Positions 8,936 through 20,700 of a DNA stretch of 64,000 bases are shown here, in pieces. Positions within the stretch are counted from its first letter, which is position 1. Each line of letters begins with the position of its first letter. Below the pieces are notes generated by a model. That model was not told where the DNA came from. It saw nothing but the letters and a program-made list of their open reading frames with translations, and ran no database searches. Both the position numbers and the translations under genes were made by a program. The DNA lies in NCBI RefSeq assembly GCF_000430995.1, contig NZ_HF952018.1:1244449-1308448 (forward strand), in the 5' to 3' direction. The stretch comes from Thermobrachium celere DSM 8682. Its GTDB lineage: Bacteria; Bacillota; Clostridia; Clostridiales; Caloramatoraceae.

Positions 8936-10087
8936 CTAGCCAAGTGCTAATTCTCCATCTATATAAACCTTTTCAACCCTTGCTCTCAAATCAAATGGAT
9001 GATGGCTCCATATTACTATATCAGCATCTTTTCCAACACTTAGACTTCCAACACGATCATCAATTCCTAAAATTTTTGCTGGATTTATAGTAAGCATTTC
9101 AAGAACTTTTTGTTCATCAGCACCATATTTTAAAGCCACTCCAGCATGAACATTAGCATGTTCTAGTGGTATTACTGGATGATCACACATAATTGCTGTC
9201 ATTATACCCATATCACTTAATATTTTAACAGACTCATATGTTTTATCCTTTAATTCTAATTTTGTTCTAAATCCAAATAGAGGTCCTATCACAACAGGTA
9301 TGTCGTTTTCTTTTATATAATCTGCAATTTTATAACCTTCTGTTGCATGTTCTAAAACAAGTTTAAACCCAAATTCCTTCGAAATTCTTATCGCAGTTAA
9401 TATATCATCTTTCCTATGACAATGTATTCTAGCAGGTATCTCTCCCTTTAATACCTTCTCCCCTATCTCAAGTTTTATATCTCTATCTAAAAACTCTTTA
9501 TTTTCCTTTTCACACTGCTTCTTTTTATTTATATAATCTTGTACCTTCATAAAATATCCTCTAATCAAAGCTGCTGTACCAAGCCTTGTTGAAGGTGTCT
9601 GATTTTTACCACTATATACCCTTTTTGGATTTTCACCAAGTGCCATTTTAAGACCAGCAGGTTCCTTCAATATCATATTATCAACTATGTTTCCTTTAAG
9701 TTTTAATATAGCTCCCTGTCCACCAATTGGATTTGCACTTCCTGGAAGTATCATGACTGTTGTAACTCCACCTTCTAAAGCTCTATTAATTGCAGCATCA
9801 TCAGGATTAAAGGCATCTATAGCCCTAACATCAGGTGTTAAAGGATTAGAGGCTTCATTTCCATCTTGGTATGATGAACCTACTCCTTCCTCAAATAAAC
9901 CTATGTGGCTATGGGCATCTATAAACCCTGGTAAAACAAACTTACCTTCTGCTTCAACTATTTGGGCTTCATTTTCTATTATATTTTCCTCAATTTTTAT
10001 AATTTTACCATTGTCGATTAATATATCCCCTTTAAAGGGTCCTTTTTCAATTGAATATATCATTCCATTTTTAATTAATATCTTCAA
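8936..10087 (-). CDS. amidohydrolase (imidazolonepropionase-like)
   Basis: A cytosolic metal-dependent amidohydrolase of about 383 residues; the substrate is not evident. Metal-site marks are the N-terminal GFIDAHSHIG, PARIHCHRKDDI, VLEHATEGYK and the late CDHPVIP. The C-terminal beta-sandwich stretch reads VGSLSVGKDADIVIWSHHPFD. PGSANPIGGQG in the first third is typical of a widespread Firmicute clade annotated only as amidohydrolase. The frame opens at a GTG at 10096, but AAGGGG (10096-10101) overlaps that codon. The TTG at 10087 has 8-base spacing and is the likely start. It follows the Nudix gene by about 55 bases and may share its transcript. It is not close to the YtcJ-like protein in this window. 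Confidence 0.82.
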   Translation of the reverse strand: MKILIKNGMIYSIEKGPFKGDILIDNGKIIKIEENIIENEAQIVEAEGKFVLPGFIDAHSHIGLFEEGVGSSYQDGNEASNPLTPDVRAIDAFNPDDAAINRALEGGVTTVMILPGSANPIGGQGAILKLKGNIVDNMILKEPAGLKMALGENPKRVYSGKNQTPSTRLGTAALIRGYFMKVQDYINKKKQCEKENKEFLDRDIKLEIGEKVLKGEIPARIHCHRKDDILTAIRISKEFGFKLVLEHATEGYKIADYIKENDIPVVIGPLFGFRTKLELKDKTYESVKILSDMGIMTAIMCDHPVIPLEHANVHAGVALKYGADEQKVLEMLTINPAKILGIDDRVGSLSVGKDADIVIWSHHPFDLRARVEKVYIDGELALG

Positions 10088-10141
10088 ATTTATCACCCCT
10101 TAAAATTATACATCAAAAACAATTTAGATAATACATAATTT

Positions 10142-10738
10142 TTATACAATTTCCTTTACAAAATTATATATAATTTTAGCTGTAATTCCCCATATTATTT
10201 TATCACCATATTCATAAAAATAAATTGGACTTCTTGCTGTAAGAAGCTTTGGTTTTATTTTAGTAAATTTATGATCATTTTCAAAGTTTGCGTTTATAGT
10301 TGCATAATACATTTCGGGAGGTGTATTTTTAAAAAAATTAATCGGAACAAAAAATAACTCATCTACTTCGTCATAAGATGGTACAAAATCTGTCTTTTTA
10401 ACCAATACTACAAAAACATAAATTATCTTACCATGATAAGTAACCAAGGTATCAAATTGCCCTATATATTCAAAATCATCTTTTTTTAATCCAACCTCTT
10501 CCATAAACTCCCTAAATGCTGCCTCTTTAGGTTCCTCTCCCTCTTCAATCTTTCCTCCAGGTAATGAAACATCTCCAGGCTGAAACTTTAATTTTTTTGA
10601 TCTTACCTCAAACAATACCTTTAACTCATTATCATAAACCAATGGAATTACAACAGAATACCTTTTGAACTCCTCATCTTGACCTATAATTTTAATTTCT
10701 CTATTTTGAAATATTCCTTTTATAGAATTTATATCCAT
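10142..10738 (-). CDS. Nudix hydrolase, CoA-pyrophosphatase (NudL/YeaB) type
   Basis: Splits a nucleoside diphosphate linked to another moiety, probably coenzyme A or a derivative. The 198-residue protein has the Nudix box GGKIEEGEEPKEAAFREFME-EVG with its REXXEE helix, preceded by FQPGDVSLP; RSKKLKFQPGDVSLPGG is the UPF0035 signature linked to CoA diphosphatases. The frame can start at a TTG at 10756, but GGGGAG lies 8 bases before the ATG at 10738 (MDINSIKG), which is preferred. It lies upstream of the amidohydrolase on the same strand. Other Nudix substrates cannot be excluded. Confidence 0.82.
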   Translation of the reverse strand: MDINSIKGIFQNREIKIIGQDEEFKRYSVVIPLVYDNELKVLFEVRSKKLKFQPGDVSLPGGKIEEGEEPKEAAFREFMEEVGLKKDDFEYIGQFDTLVTYHGKIIYVFVVLVKKTDFVPSYDEVDELFFVPINFFKNTPPEMYYATINANFENDHKFTKIKPKLLTARSPIYFYEYGDKIIWGITAKIIYNFVKEIV

Positions 10739-10804
10739 AAAAATTTCTCCCCTCAAATTGGAAAAATAAATGTATAATTCTAGTTTATTTAAGATATAAT
10801 ATTA

Positions 10805-10833
10805 TTGTCAAATATATTCAGAAATGTTATAAT
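10805..10833 (+). promoter_or_regulatory. sigma-A type promoter of the zinc-ribbon gene
   Basis: TTGTCA (10805-10810), a 17-base spacer and TATAAT (10828-10833). Transcription should begin near 10840, exactly at the start of the structured leader. Confidence 0.8.
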
Positions 10834-10840
10834 AATTAAA

Positions 10841-10929
10841 AAGGAGATTTAACCATCAAGACCCCCTATAAATTGATAGGGTTGTGTCTTTGAGTCGTTA
10901 AATCCTATCATTTATAGGAGGTGTGTTCA
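10841..10929 (+). promoter_or_regulatory. structured 5' leader RNA with sequestered ribosome site
   Basis: About 90 bases between the promoter and the ATG fold into nested helices: 10847-10853 with 10897-10903 (7 bp), 10857-10862 with 10886-10892, and 10864-10869 with 10876-10881. A second hairpin, 10904-10908 with 10914-10918, overlaps the ribosome site AGGAGG (10916-10921). Segment 10865-10880 can pair instead with 10904-10918 over about 15 bp with one bulge, so two exclusive folds exist that expose or hide the ribosome site differently. The sequence matches no riboswitch class I can recall. Control by temperature, a protein or a ligand is inference. Confidence 0.6.
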
Positions 10930-11094
10930 ATGGCTGACAAGAACTTAGTTTGCCAAGACTGCGGTAAGGATTTCGTTTTCACTGAAGGCGAACAAAAATT
11001 CTACGCAGAAAAAGGCTTTGAAAACGAACCAAAAAGATGTCCTGACTGCAGAAAGGCAAGAAAACAACAAAAAAGAAATTTTGACAGAAGATAA
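10930..11094 (+). CDS. small zinc-ribbon protein
   Basis: A 54-residue protein with two CxxC pairs (VCQDCG, Cys8/Cys11; RCPDCR, Cys37/Cys40) around FVFTEGEQKFYAEKGF, and a strongly basic tail (RKARKQQKRNFDRR). This is the probable zinc-ribbon (zf-trcl-like) family, which also occurs fused or linked to cold-shock domains. A nucleic-acid or ribosome-associated role is likely but unproven. AGGAGG lies 8 bases before the ATG, inside a hairpin of the leader. It has its own promoter and terminator, so it is a one-gene transcript. Codon use looks like that of a well-expressed gene (lysine, glutamate and cysteine codons are less AT-biased than in neighbours). Confidence 0.9.
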   Translation: MADKNLVCQDCGKDFVFTEGEQKFYAEKGFENEPKRCPDCRKARKQQKRNFDRR

Positions 11095-11118
11095 GGGAGA
11101 GTTAAACTCTCCTTTTTT
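11095..11118 (+). terminator. Rho-independent terminator
   Basis: Stem 11096-11101 with 11107-11112 and a TTAAA loop, then six T. It starts one base after the zinc-ribbon stop codon. Confidence 0.88.
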
Positions 11119-11133
11119 ATTTATCTGTAAATA

Positions 11134-11667
11134 CTATACAATAGGATATTTTTTATATTCATCATCATAAAAATGCCACCATTCACTTTCTATCCTTTTA
11201 AATCCACTCTGTACCATTGCTTTAGCTAAAAGTTCTCTATTTTTAACCGCATTTGCTGAGCAGTCATTATAGTATATACTTGCCTTATATGTAAAATCAT
11301 CAAAGTCTGTAGGCATTTCAACCTCTTCACCATTTAGTTTAACTAAAGTCACATCTACTGCTGCTCCTCTATTGTGAATAGAACCTCTCCATGGTGGAGC
11401 TATAAAATTTTCATCTTTGATTTGATCCCACATGAGTTTTTGAACAGACAGTGGCCTGTAAGCATCCCAAACCTTTAATCTATATCCTAAGTTCATTAAA
11501 AGCTCGTTTGCTTTAATCAATTTTTTAGTTGTGCCATATCTTAATATACATATATTATTTTCGTAAAATCTTTTTTTAAAATAATTTCTATCGGTTGCAT
11601 ATCTAATATCAAATAAAATTTCATTTGTAATTTCAGATACATCTACTAAATCAAAATCATCAAACAT
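11134..11667 (-). CDS. D-Ala-D-Ala dipeptidase, VanX/DdpX family (cytosolic)
   Basis: Peptidase family M15D, cleaving the D-alanyl-D-alanine dipeptide. All VanX catalytic marks are present in the 177 residues: Arg71 in DAYRP, the zinc site SIHNRGAAVD (His98, Asp105), and the general base and third ligand in ESEWWHF (Glu162, His165). There is no signal peptide, so it acts in the cytosol. The frame can open at a GTG at 11676, but the ATG at 11667 fits the AGGGGTGG ribosome site better. It stands alone; there are no vanH, vanA or vanRS genes nearby, so cell-wall recycling or dipeptide catabolism is more likely than glycopeptide resistance. A secreted relative lies at 39071. Confidence 0.9.
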   Translation of the reverse strand: MFDDFDLVDVSEITNEILFDIRYATDRNYFKKRFYENNICILRYGTTKKLIKANELLMNLGYRLKVWDAYRPLSVQKLMWDQIKDENFIAPPWRGSIHNRGAAVDVTLVKLNGEEVEMPTDFDDFTYKASIYYNDCSANAVKNRELLAKAMVQSGFKRIESEWWHFYDDEYKKYPIV

Positions 11668-11736
11668 TAAATCCACCCCTATTTTATTATAAATAATTTA
11701 TAAAATATTGGGAATAATATGTTTTGAGGTGACGTT

Positions 11737-12180
11737 ATGCAAAACAATATGTTAGGGATAGTTTTTTCAATTTTGGCAGGTTTACTTATGAGTATTCAAG
11801 GTGTATTTAACACCAGATGCAGTGAAAAAATAGGACTTTGGGAAACTAATATCATTGTACAGATAACAGGGTTTATTTTTACACTTATTATTTTACTAAT
11901 TGTCGGTAATGGAGATTTTAAAAAAATCACTCAAGTTAATAAACTTTACCTATTGGGTGGTGTGATAGGAGTACTAATAATCTACTTTGTTATGCGTGGT
12001 GTTTCTGAACTTGGACCTACCTATTCTGTATCAACAATACTTATCTCCCAACTAATTACTGCAGCTGTAATTGACTTCTTTGGTTTATTTGGAACTGAAA
12101 AAATTCCTTTTCATTTTACAAAAGTTGTAGGTGTAATTCTAATGGTGGCAGGAATAATAATATTCAAGTTAAAGGGGTAA
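11737..12180 (+). CDS. YdcZ/DUF606-type DMT membrane protein
   Basis: A 147-residue integral membrane protein with five predicted helices (for example GIVFSILAGLLMSIQGVFN and LLGGVIGVLIIYFVMRGVSEL). It matches half of a drug/metabolite transporter: DUF606 proteins are the five-helix relatives of EamA transporters, working as dimers or pairs. The signature GVFNTRCSEKIGLWETN and the C-terminal VVGVILMVAGIIIF fit this family. Substrate is unknown. GAGGTG lies 5 bases before the ATG. It diverges from the VanX-type gene across about 70 bases. A 12-bp hairpin begins inside its last codons. Confidence 0.8.
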   Translation: MQNNMLGIVFSILAGLLMSIQGVFNTRCSEKIGLWETNIIVQITGFIFTLIILLIVGNGDFKKITQVNKLYLLGGVIGVLIIYFVMRGVSELGPTYSVSTILISQLITAAVIDFFGLFGTEKIPFHFTKVVGVILMVAGIIIFKLKG

Positions 12181-12200
12181 TGAATAATTTACCCCTTTAA
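12169..12200 (+). terminator. hairpin, possible terminator
   Basis: A perfect 12-bp stem (12169-12180 with 12189-12200) that includes the stop codon of the membrane protein. The T-tract is short (TTTAATTG), so termination may be partial, leaving some read-through into the nucleotidyltransferase gene. Confidence 0.5.
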
Positions 12201-12253
12201 TTGTAAAAACTAATATATAGACATTATTTTACATTAGTCTGCGAGGTGAATGT

Positions 12254-14698
12254 ATGAAAGCTGTTATCATGGCAGGTGGAGAAGGTACAAGACTTAGACC
12301 TCTTACATGCCACATACCAAAACCAATGGTTCCTATAGCAAACACTCCAGTTATGGAACATATAATAAATCTTTTAAAAAAACACAATATAACTGAAATA
12401 GCTGCAACACTCTATTATATGCCCAATATAATAGTTGATTATTTTCAAGATGGTTCAAAATTAGGTGTTAACCTTAAGTATTTTATAGAAGAAACTCCAC
12501 TTGGTACCGGTGGAAGCGTTTTAAATACTGACAAATTTTTAGATGATACATTTATTGTTATAAGTGGTGATGCCTATACAAATATAGATTTAACCAAAGC
12601 AGTAGAGTACCATAAAGCAAAAAAGTCAAAGGCTACACTTATACTAAAAAAGCAAAACATTCCCATAGAATATGGAATAGTTATTACAGATGAACAAGGA
12701 AAGATAATAAGATTCCTAGAAAAACCCTCTTGGGGTGAAGTTTTTAGCGATACAGTTAATACTGGAATATACATATTAGAACCTGAAGTATTTAATTACT
12801 ATAAAAAAGGTGAAAACTTTGACTTTAGCAAGGATCTATTTCCTAAGCTTCTAAAAGATAATATACCAATGTATGGATATATAACAGATGAATACTGGTG
12901 TGATATAGGTGACATAAATTCTTATAGACAAACCAATTTTGATGTAGTAGAAAACTTTTTATCTGATAAGTATACAAAACTAGATGAAGGTATTTTTGTA
13001 GGAAAAAACACTATAATACCTGAAGGAGTAAATATAAAATCACCCTGCATAATTGGAGATAACACTCATATAGGAGAAGGATGTAGAATAGATGCTTACA
13101 CTATTATAGGTAACAATTGCTATATAGATTCATTCTCTTCAATCAAAAGAACAATAATTTGGGATAATGTTAAAATAGGAAAATCAGTTGAATGTAGAGG
13201 AAGTATTATATGCGATTTTACAAAAATACAAGACTCTGTCCATATTTATGAAGCTACTGTTATAGGCAAGGATACCCTAATTGAAAAAAATTCAACAATA
13301 AAACCAGGTGTAAAAATATGGCCAGACAAATATATTCCTACATCATCAATAGTTAATAGAAATATAATTTGGGGAACTAAACCACAAAGGATAAAATTTA
13401 CTGAAAATGGAATAGAAGGTGAATTTAATATAGAAATTACACCTGAGTCTGCATCTTTAATTGGATCAGCTTTTGCTTCTATTTGTAATAAACATCTTCC
13501 TATCCTTGTATGTACTGATGGTTCCCGTCCTTCAACAGCAATTAAGCAATCAATAATTGCTGGAATTATATCATCTGGAATCAAAGTATTAGACTTAGAA
13601 CATGAACCAATAAATGTTCTAAGATATGGAGTTAGATTCTACAAAGGTAGTGCTGGAATATATATATCATCAAAAAACAATAACAATATTATAAATATTC
13701 AATTCATAAATGAATTAGGTGCAAATATAGATAGAAAAACCGAAAAAAAGCTTGATCAAATATTTATACGTGAAGATTTTCAAAGGTGTAGTTCATATAA
13801 CATTGGAAACATAATAAACATTAATAACTTTTATGAACTATACATTCAAAACAATATAAACAATTTAAAAGACGTAGATCAAATTAAGATAAAATCTCCT
13901 AAGGTGCTTATTGCATCACAAGACGAAAGAGGAGCCCTTATAACTTCTATTCTGCTTGAAACAATAGGTTGTAAAGTTTCTATAGACTATAACATAAATA
14001 ACTTCAACAATATTAACGACTATTTTAAATACTTTTCAGAACAGGTTAAAAATAATTTCCTATTTGGAGCAGTAATTAATAAAGATTGTGAAAGTTTTGT
14101 TTTATTTGATGAGCAAGGCAATATTATATCCCAAGATACCTATAGACTTCTTACAACATTAATATCTATCAAATTAGGTGAACAAAACATAATAGTTCCA
14201 TATACTGCATCATTAACTATTAATAAACTTGCAGATGATTATAACGTAAAAGTAACAAGAACCAAATCTAACCGTGCAGAAACATTAAATCAAATGCTCA
14301 GCAAAACAGATAATCTATCACTTAACCCTCAATATATACTAAACTATGATGCAATACTATCCACTGCTTATTTAACAGCCTTCTTAGTTGAGAACAATGT
14401 AAATTTAAGCAGTATTATAAATAATCTACCTCAATTCTATCTAAAACATCATGAGCTACCTTGTGCTTTTACAGAAAGAGGCAGAATAATAAGGCAATTA
14501 ATTGAACAAAACAATCCAAAAAATATGGAGCTTTATGAAGGAGTAAAATTAGTTTCTGATAAAGGATATGCCATAATATTGCCTGATGACCACAGACCAA
14601 TATTAAAGATATATATTGAAGGCTTTAATCAAGAATTTGCTGAGGAAATCTCAAGTGAAGTTGTTGAAAGACTTAAGAAAATGCTTAAAAACTCCTAA
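12254..14698 (+). CDS. sugar-1-phosphate nucleotidyltransferase fused to a degenerate phosphomannomutase domain
   Basis: An 814-residue three-part protein. Residues 1-235 are an NTP-transferase ([11 protein letters not shown] at 8-18, [34 protein letters not shown]), related to mannose-1-phosphate guanylyltransferase and glucose-1-phosphate uridylyl/thymidylyltransferases. Residues 250-370 form a left-handed hexapeptide-repeat helix. Residues 380-814 match the alpha-D-phosphohexomutase fold, but the catalytic TASHNP loop reads ISSKNNNN (471-478), the DGDGDR metal loop reads NKDCES (about 609-614), and the SGTEP phosphate loop reads DDHRP. The mutase half therefore looks inactive and may sense or scaffold. 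The stop overlaps the frame of the glucan synthase, whose likely GTG start is 17 bases on, so the pair is coupled. Confidence 0.88.
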   Translation: MKAVIMAGGEGTRLRPLTCHIPKPMVPIANTPVMEHIINLLKKHNITEIAATLYYMPNIIVDYFQDGSKLGVNLKYFIEETPLGTGGSVLNTDKFLDDTFIVISGDAYTNIDLTKAVEYHKAKKSKATLILKKQNIPIEYGIVITDEQGKIIRFLEKPSWGEVFSDTVNTGIYILEPEVFNYYKKGENFDFSKDLFPKLLKDNIPMYGYITDEYWCDIGDINSYRQTNFDVVENFLSDKYTKLDEGIFVGKNTIIPEGVNIKSPCIIGDNTHIGEGCRIDAYTIIGNNCYIDSFSSIKRTIIWDNVKIGKSVECRGSIICDFTKIQDSVHIYEATVIGKDTLIEKNSTIKPGVKIWPDKYIPTSSIVNRNIIWGTKPQRIKFTENGIEGEFNIEITPESASLIGSAFASICNKHLPILVCTDGSRPSTAIKQSIIAGIISSGIKVLDLEHEPINVLRYGVRFYKGSAGIYISSKNNNNIINIQFINELGANIDRKTEKKLDQIFIREDFQRCSSYNIGNIININNFYELYIQNNINNLKDVDQIKIKSPKVLIASQDERGALITSILLETIGCKVSIDYNINNFNNINDYFKYFSEQVKNNFLFGAVINKDCESFVLFDEQGNIISQDTYRLLTTLISIKLGEQNIIVPYTASLTINKLADDYNVKVTRTKSNRAETLNQMLSKTDNLSLNPQYILNYDAILSTAYLTAFLVENNVNLSSIINNLPQFYLKHHELPCAFTERGRIIRQLIEQNNPKNMELYEGVKLVSDKGYAIILPDDHRPILKIYIEGFNQEFAEEISSEVVERLKKMLKNS

Positions 14699-14715
14699 TG
14701 GAAAGGGGCGATAAA

Positions 14716-17700
14716 GTGGCTCTACATCTTAATACCAACCATCCATTTTCAATAAAAGGTGGAACTTTATCTGCAGATGAATTATCAAGGCATGCTATAG
14801 ATATTGCAAAGGAACATAAAGTATCTACTAACTATAACACTATTCTTTTAAACAGACTTAATAATAATTTTGAAAGTATAACAGATATATATAAATTTTT
14901 TCATGAAAAACACAACCAAAACACTCCATTATGTCCTGCTTCAGAATGGCTATTGGATAACTACTACATTATAGAAGAACAACATAAGATTTTATTAAAT
15001 CAATTGGATAAAAGCTTTTTTAAGCAACTTCTATATTTAAAAAATAGTATATTTAAAGATCTACCTAGAATTTTTGCTGTATGTTATGAACTTGTAAGCC
15101 ACAGCGATGGTAGAATTGATAGAGATAATTTAATTAACTTTATTGAATCTTATCAAAAAGTTACTCCACTCACTATGCAGGAACTATGGTCTTTAGAACC
15201 AATGCTTAAAATTTCTTTACTTGAATATATTTCATCTATTTGTCTAAAGATCTACAACATACAAAATATATGGGATAAGGTATTTGAATTTAACAACTTA
15301 ACTACAGATGAAATTATAGATAATGTATCAGAACACCTAAAAAATATGGAGAGTATAGACTACCACTTTTTAGAGAGAGTTTTGATATATACTAAAAAAA
15401 CTTCACAACCTACAGAAAAAATACTTGAAATTATTAATGATAAGCTTTTTGAATACAACATAACAATTGATGAAGTTTTGCATCATGAACATCAAGAACA
15501 AGCAAAACTTCAAATTGCAATAGGCAATGCAATAACAAGTTTGAGATTTGTTATATCGTTGAATTTTGAAGATTTATTTGAAGAGCTTTCTTATGTTGAA
15601 AAAATACTTAGACAAGACCCCTCCGAATTCTATATTAAACAAGATTTTGAATCTAGAAGCTACTATAGACAAAAAATCATGGAAATATCTAAAAAATATA
15701 ATATAGCAGAAACTTATGTTGCAAAGACTGCACTAGAATGTTGTGAAGGAGAAAAGCTCAGTTTAAAACAAAAACACATAGGCTATTATTTAGTAGATGA
15801 AGGAATAGATGAACTATTATCTAGATTAAATGTTAATAAAAAAGTTAAACGACATACTTTATTTACATACTTAATGCCTATATTTTCTTTAACTATACTT
15901 ATATCTTCACTATATTTAAAATTCGCTTATAATATTTCACCTATAGGCCTTGAAAATATTTATATGATTTTAGTTTTAATTTCTGTTTTACCTCCTGCAC
16001 TAAATATATCAATTAATTTAGTTAATAGATTTATATTAAATAACACAAAACCTAGTTTTCTTCCCAAGTTAGATTTTTCAGAAGGAATTCCTTCTGATTG
16101 CAAAACAATTGTAATTGTACCTACTCTTATACCAAATACAAAAAGAGTAAAAGAATTAATTAAAAATCTTGAGATAACATATGTCTCTAACAATAGTGAC
16201 AATATCTATTTCGTCCTTCTTGGAGATTTAAAGGATAGTGATAAAGAAATTGAAGATAATGACAAGGATATTATTGATACCGCAGTTAAACTAATAAATG
16301 AACTTAATGAAAAATATCAAGATAATAAGTTTTACTTCCTATGCAGAAAAAGAGTGTATAATGAATCTCAACAAAGATATATGGGATATGAAAGAAAAAG
16401 AGGTGCAATTTGTGAATTTAACAGACTAATTAGGGGATATAAAGATACAACTTTTAATGTAATAGTCGGAGATATTGAAAAACTATTAGACGCTAAATAT
16501 GTTATTACACTTGATGCAGATACTAAACTTCCGATTAGTACCGCTGCAAAATTAATTGGTACAATAGCCCACCCCCTAAATAGAGCTATCATAGACCATG
16601 ATTTAAAAGTTGTTGTTGAAGGATATGGATTGATACAGCCTAGAATTGGAATTGATATTGAAAGCAGTACTAAATCAAAATTTACAAGAATTTATGCATC
16701 TGAGGGAGGAATTGATACTTATAGTGGTGCTATCTCAGATGTTTATATGGATTTGTTTAAAGAAGGTATCTTCACTGGTAAAGGAATTTATGATGTAGAT
16801 GCCTTCCTTCAAACATTAGATACTGCAATTCCAGACAATACATTATTAAGCCATGACTTAATTGAGGGAAGCTACCTTAGGGTTGGTCTTGCAACTGATA
16901 TAGAATTAATAGATGGATTCCCACAAAAATATAATTCATATATCCAAAGAATGCACAGATGGATCCGTGGTGACTGGCAGACTATAATTTGGTTAAATAG
17001 ATTCATAAAAAATGCATATGGAGAAAAGGTATTAAATCCTATAAACAGTGTGTCTAAATGGAAAATATTTGATAATTTGCGCAGAAGTCTACTACCTATA
17101 AACTACAGTATTTTAGTAATTCTCTCTTTATATTTATTTAATTTAAAATCAATATATCTAATAATGCTTTTGCTTATAGATATTTTCTTGCCCGTTGTAT
17201 TTAACTCAATAGACTACTTCAAACTTAAATATTATAAAGTAAGAAATAGAAGGCTTAATAACAACATTATCTATGGATTTAAAAACATATTCTATCAATC
17301 AATATTAACAGTTATTTTTCTACCACATCTAGCTCATATATCTCTAGATGCTATAACTAAAACCATTTATAGAGTTTATGTATCCCATAAAAATCTTTTA
17401 GAATGGGTTACTGCAGCTGATGTGGAGAAAAATACCAAAAACGATCTTAGAAGTTATGTTAAATTAATGGTTCCATCAGCATCAGTTTTAAGCATATTAG
17501 CCCTATTAAGTATACTTTTAAATAAATATAATTATATTTATGCCCTACCCCTTGTAATAATTTGGATATCTTCACCACTTTGGGCATATAAACTTAGTCA
17601 ACCTGAAATTAAAACACTTTATCAGCCATCAGATGAAGATATTAAACTTATACGTAATATTGCAATAAAAACATGGAAATTCTATGAGGATATATTCAAT

Positions 17701-20700
17701 GAAGAAAATAATTATCTACCTGTAGATAATATTCAAGAAGTACCAACTTTAAAAATTGCTCATAGAACTTCACCAACAAATATAGGCTTTTTAATTCTTT
17801 CCATGTGCTGTGCTGTTGATTTAGGTTACATTACACTAAAAAAATTTGCAGACATGTTAAATAAAACTTTATCTACTATTGAAAAACTTGATAAATGGAA
17901 TGGTCATCTATACAACTGGTATGACACAAGAACCCTTCAAGTACTACACCCTAAATATATATCTACAGTAGATAGTGGAAATTTAGTCGCTTACCTTATG
18001 GTAACATCAAGTACAATTGAAGATTATTTAAACAAAAAACCTATTGAATACAATTTTAAAGATGGTATAAGAGACATACTCTCATACTATGAAATCGACA
18101 ATGAAGTTCCAGACAAAGATGACCTTTTTGAATTAATAAATGAACTAAACCCAAAACTAAATTCTGATAAGACTAAATCTATATTAAATGATTTAAATGA
18201 ATATATTAAAATCTATCCTAATTTAATTAATACAAGTAAACTAGAATTTTTAAATCAAAAAAATGAATATCAAAAACTAAGAACTTTAATAGATGAAATT
18301 AAAGAAACAAAACTTAAAGAACTTCCTTCTCTGTATAGGGAAATATCAAACGAAATAAACAGTTTAAAGAATAAGATAAGTAACATTGAATACGAAATAC
18401 TAAAACTTTTAGATGATGAACTAAACCTCTGCAATCATGAAGCGTCTAATCTAATAAATAAACTTTATAACTTAAAAATTAGATTAGACTCTTTTGTGAA
18501 AAATACCAAATTTGCTCCATTATATGATAAAAAACGTGGTTTATTCTCAATAGGCTTTGATGTAGATAACAACAAACTAACAAATTCGTACTATGATTTA
18601 TTGGCTTCAGAAGCTAGAATAGCAAGCTATCTAGCTGTAATTAATCGAGAAGTTCCAGTAAACCATTGGTTTAAGCTTGGTAGATCACTGTCTGAAGTTG
18701 ATGGTTATTTAAGCTTAGTTTCTTGGACTGGAACTATGTTTGAATATTTTATGCCAGCTATAATAATGAAAAACTATGCACATAGTTTAATTGATGAAAC
18801 CTACAAAACTGTTATAAGAGCTCAAATAAACTACGGAAGAGATAGAAAAGTTCCTTGGGGTACTTCAGAATCAGGTTTTTATGGTTTTGATATACTCCTA
18901 AATTTCCAATACAAAGCCTTTGGTGTTCCAGCTTTAGGTTTAAAACGTGGTCTTTCAAAAGATATGGTTATATCTCCATATTCAACATTACTAGTTCTAC
19001 CCTTCAAACCACGTGTAGCAATTGAAAATATAAAGGAGTTAATAAAGTATAATCTCATTGGTAAATACGGTTTTTATGAAGCTATTGACTTTACCCCAGA
19101 TAGAACACACAAAGATTTAAACTATGGTATTGTTCAAAGCTTCATGGCACACCATCAGGGTATGATTTTAACATCAATAAATAACTATATAAATAGAAAC
19201 ATATTAATTGAAAGATTCCATTCAAACCCAAATGTTATAGCTGGCGAATTCCTACTACAGGAAAAGATACCTGTAAGAACAATAATTACTAAGAATATAA
19301 AAGAAGATATTAGGCCTTTAGAAAAACCTCAATTTATACACGTTGACTTTAGTAAAAAACTTGGTTTACCAAAGGATTTAATACCAAATTGCCATCTAAT
19401 AACAAATGGTGACTTGTCTGCAATGTATACTGACTATGGTTGTAACTATTTAAAATACAAGGATATATACATTAATAGATGGCGTGACAACATAACAGAT
19501 AAAAAATATGGTTCGTTTATTTTTATAAGGGACGTAAATGACAATTTAATATGGTCAAATACACTTGAACCTACTAGCATTTTACCTGAAAAATATGAAG
19601 TTACCTTTAATGACGACAAAATAAAAATATTTAGATCTGACAATAAAATAGAAACAACTACAGAAGTATGTATTAGTGCTGAAGATAACTGTAAAATAGA
19701 AAAACTTGTTATAAGCAACCTAAGTGAATCTGAAAAAACACTTGAAATAACTAGCTATATGGAAATTACTCTATCAAGTTTAATGGCAGATATTGCCCAT
19801 CCAACATTTAATAATCTTTTTATAAGAACAGAGTTTGTTGAAAAATATAACAGTATAATTGCATCACGACGACCTAGAGAACATGGTAAAAAGACTATTT
19901 GGGCATTCCATACTCTATGTACTGAACAATTCTCTGATAATATTGAAATTGAAACTGATAGATACAAATTCATAGGTCGTGGTAATAATCTACTTAATCC
20001 AAAGGCTCTAACCTCACCTTTAACAAACACTACTGGAGCTGTATTAGATCCTATATTCAGTATTAGAAAGAGAATTACATTAAAGCCCAATTCATCAATA
20101 ACACTAGCATATGTAACAGGAATTGCAGAAACTAAAGAACAATGTATAGAACTATGTCAAAAATATTCTGAGTTTTATAATATTGACAGAAGCTTTAGCT
20201 CTGCATATTTAAGAGCTCAAATGGAGGATAAATATCTGTCATTAACTCTAAATGACAAAGAAATATTTTCTAAAATATTAAATCATGTAGTATTTACTAC
20301 CAGCATAAGACGTAAATACAAAGAAAAAATTGAAAATAATATTAAAGGTCAGTCTTCACTTTGGGCATATGGAATTTCAGGAGATATTCCAATAATGTTA
20401 GTTAAGATTAGTAAATCTGATTACATGGATATTGTAGAAACTATGATTAAATGCCATGAATACTATCGAGTTAGAGGATTACTTACTGACCTGGTTATAC
20501 TTGTAAAGGAAGAAGGTGGATATTTACAACCACTTCAATCTCAAATTAGAGACTTAGTACGCTTTAATAATAATCTTGATCAGCTCGATAGATTTGGCGG
20601 TATATTTATAAGAAGTATGAATAATATGCCTTGTGAAGACGTGAACCTATTATATGCTGTAGCAAAAATAGTAATAGATGCTGATCTTGGTAACATACAA

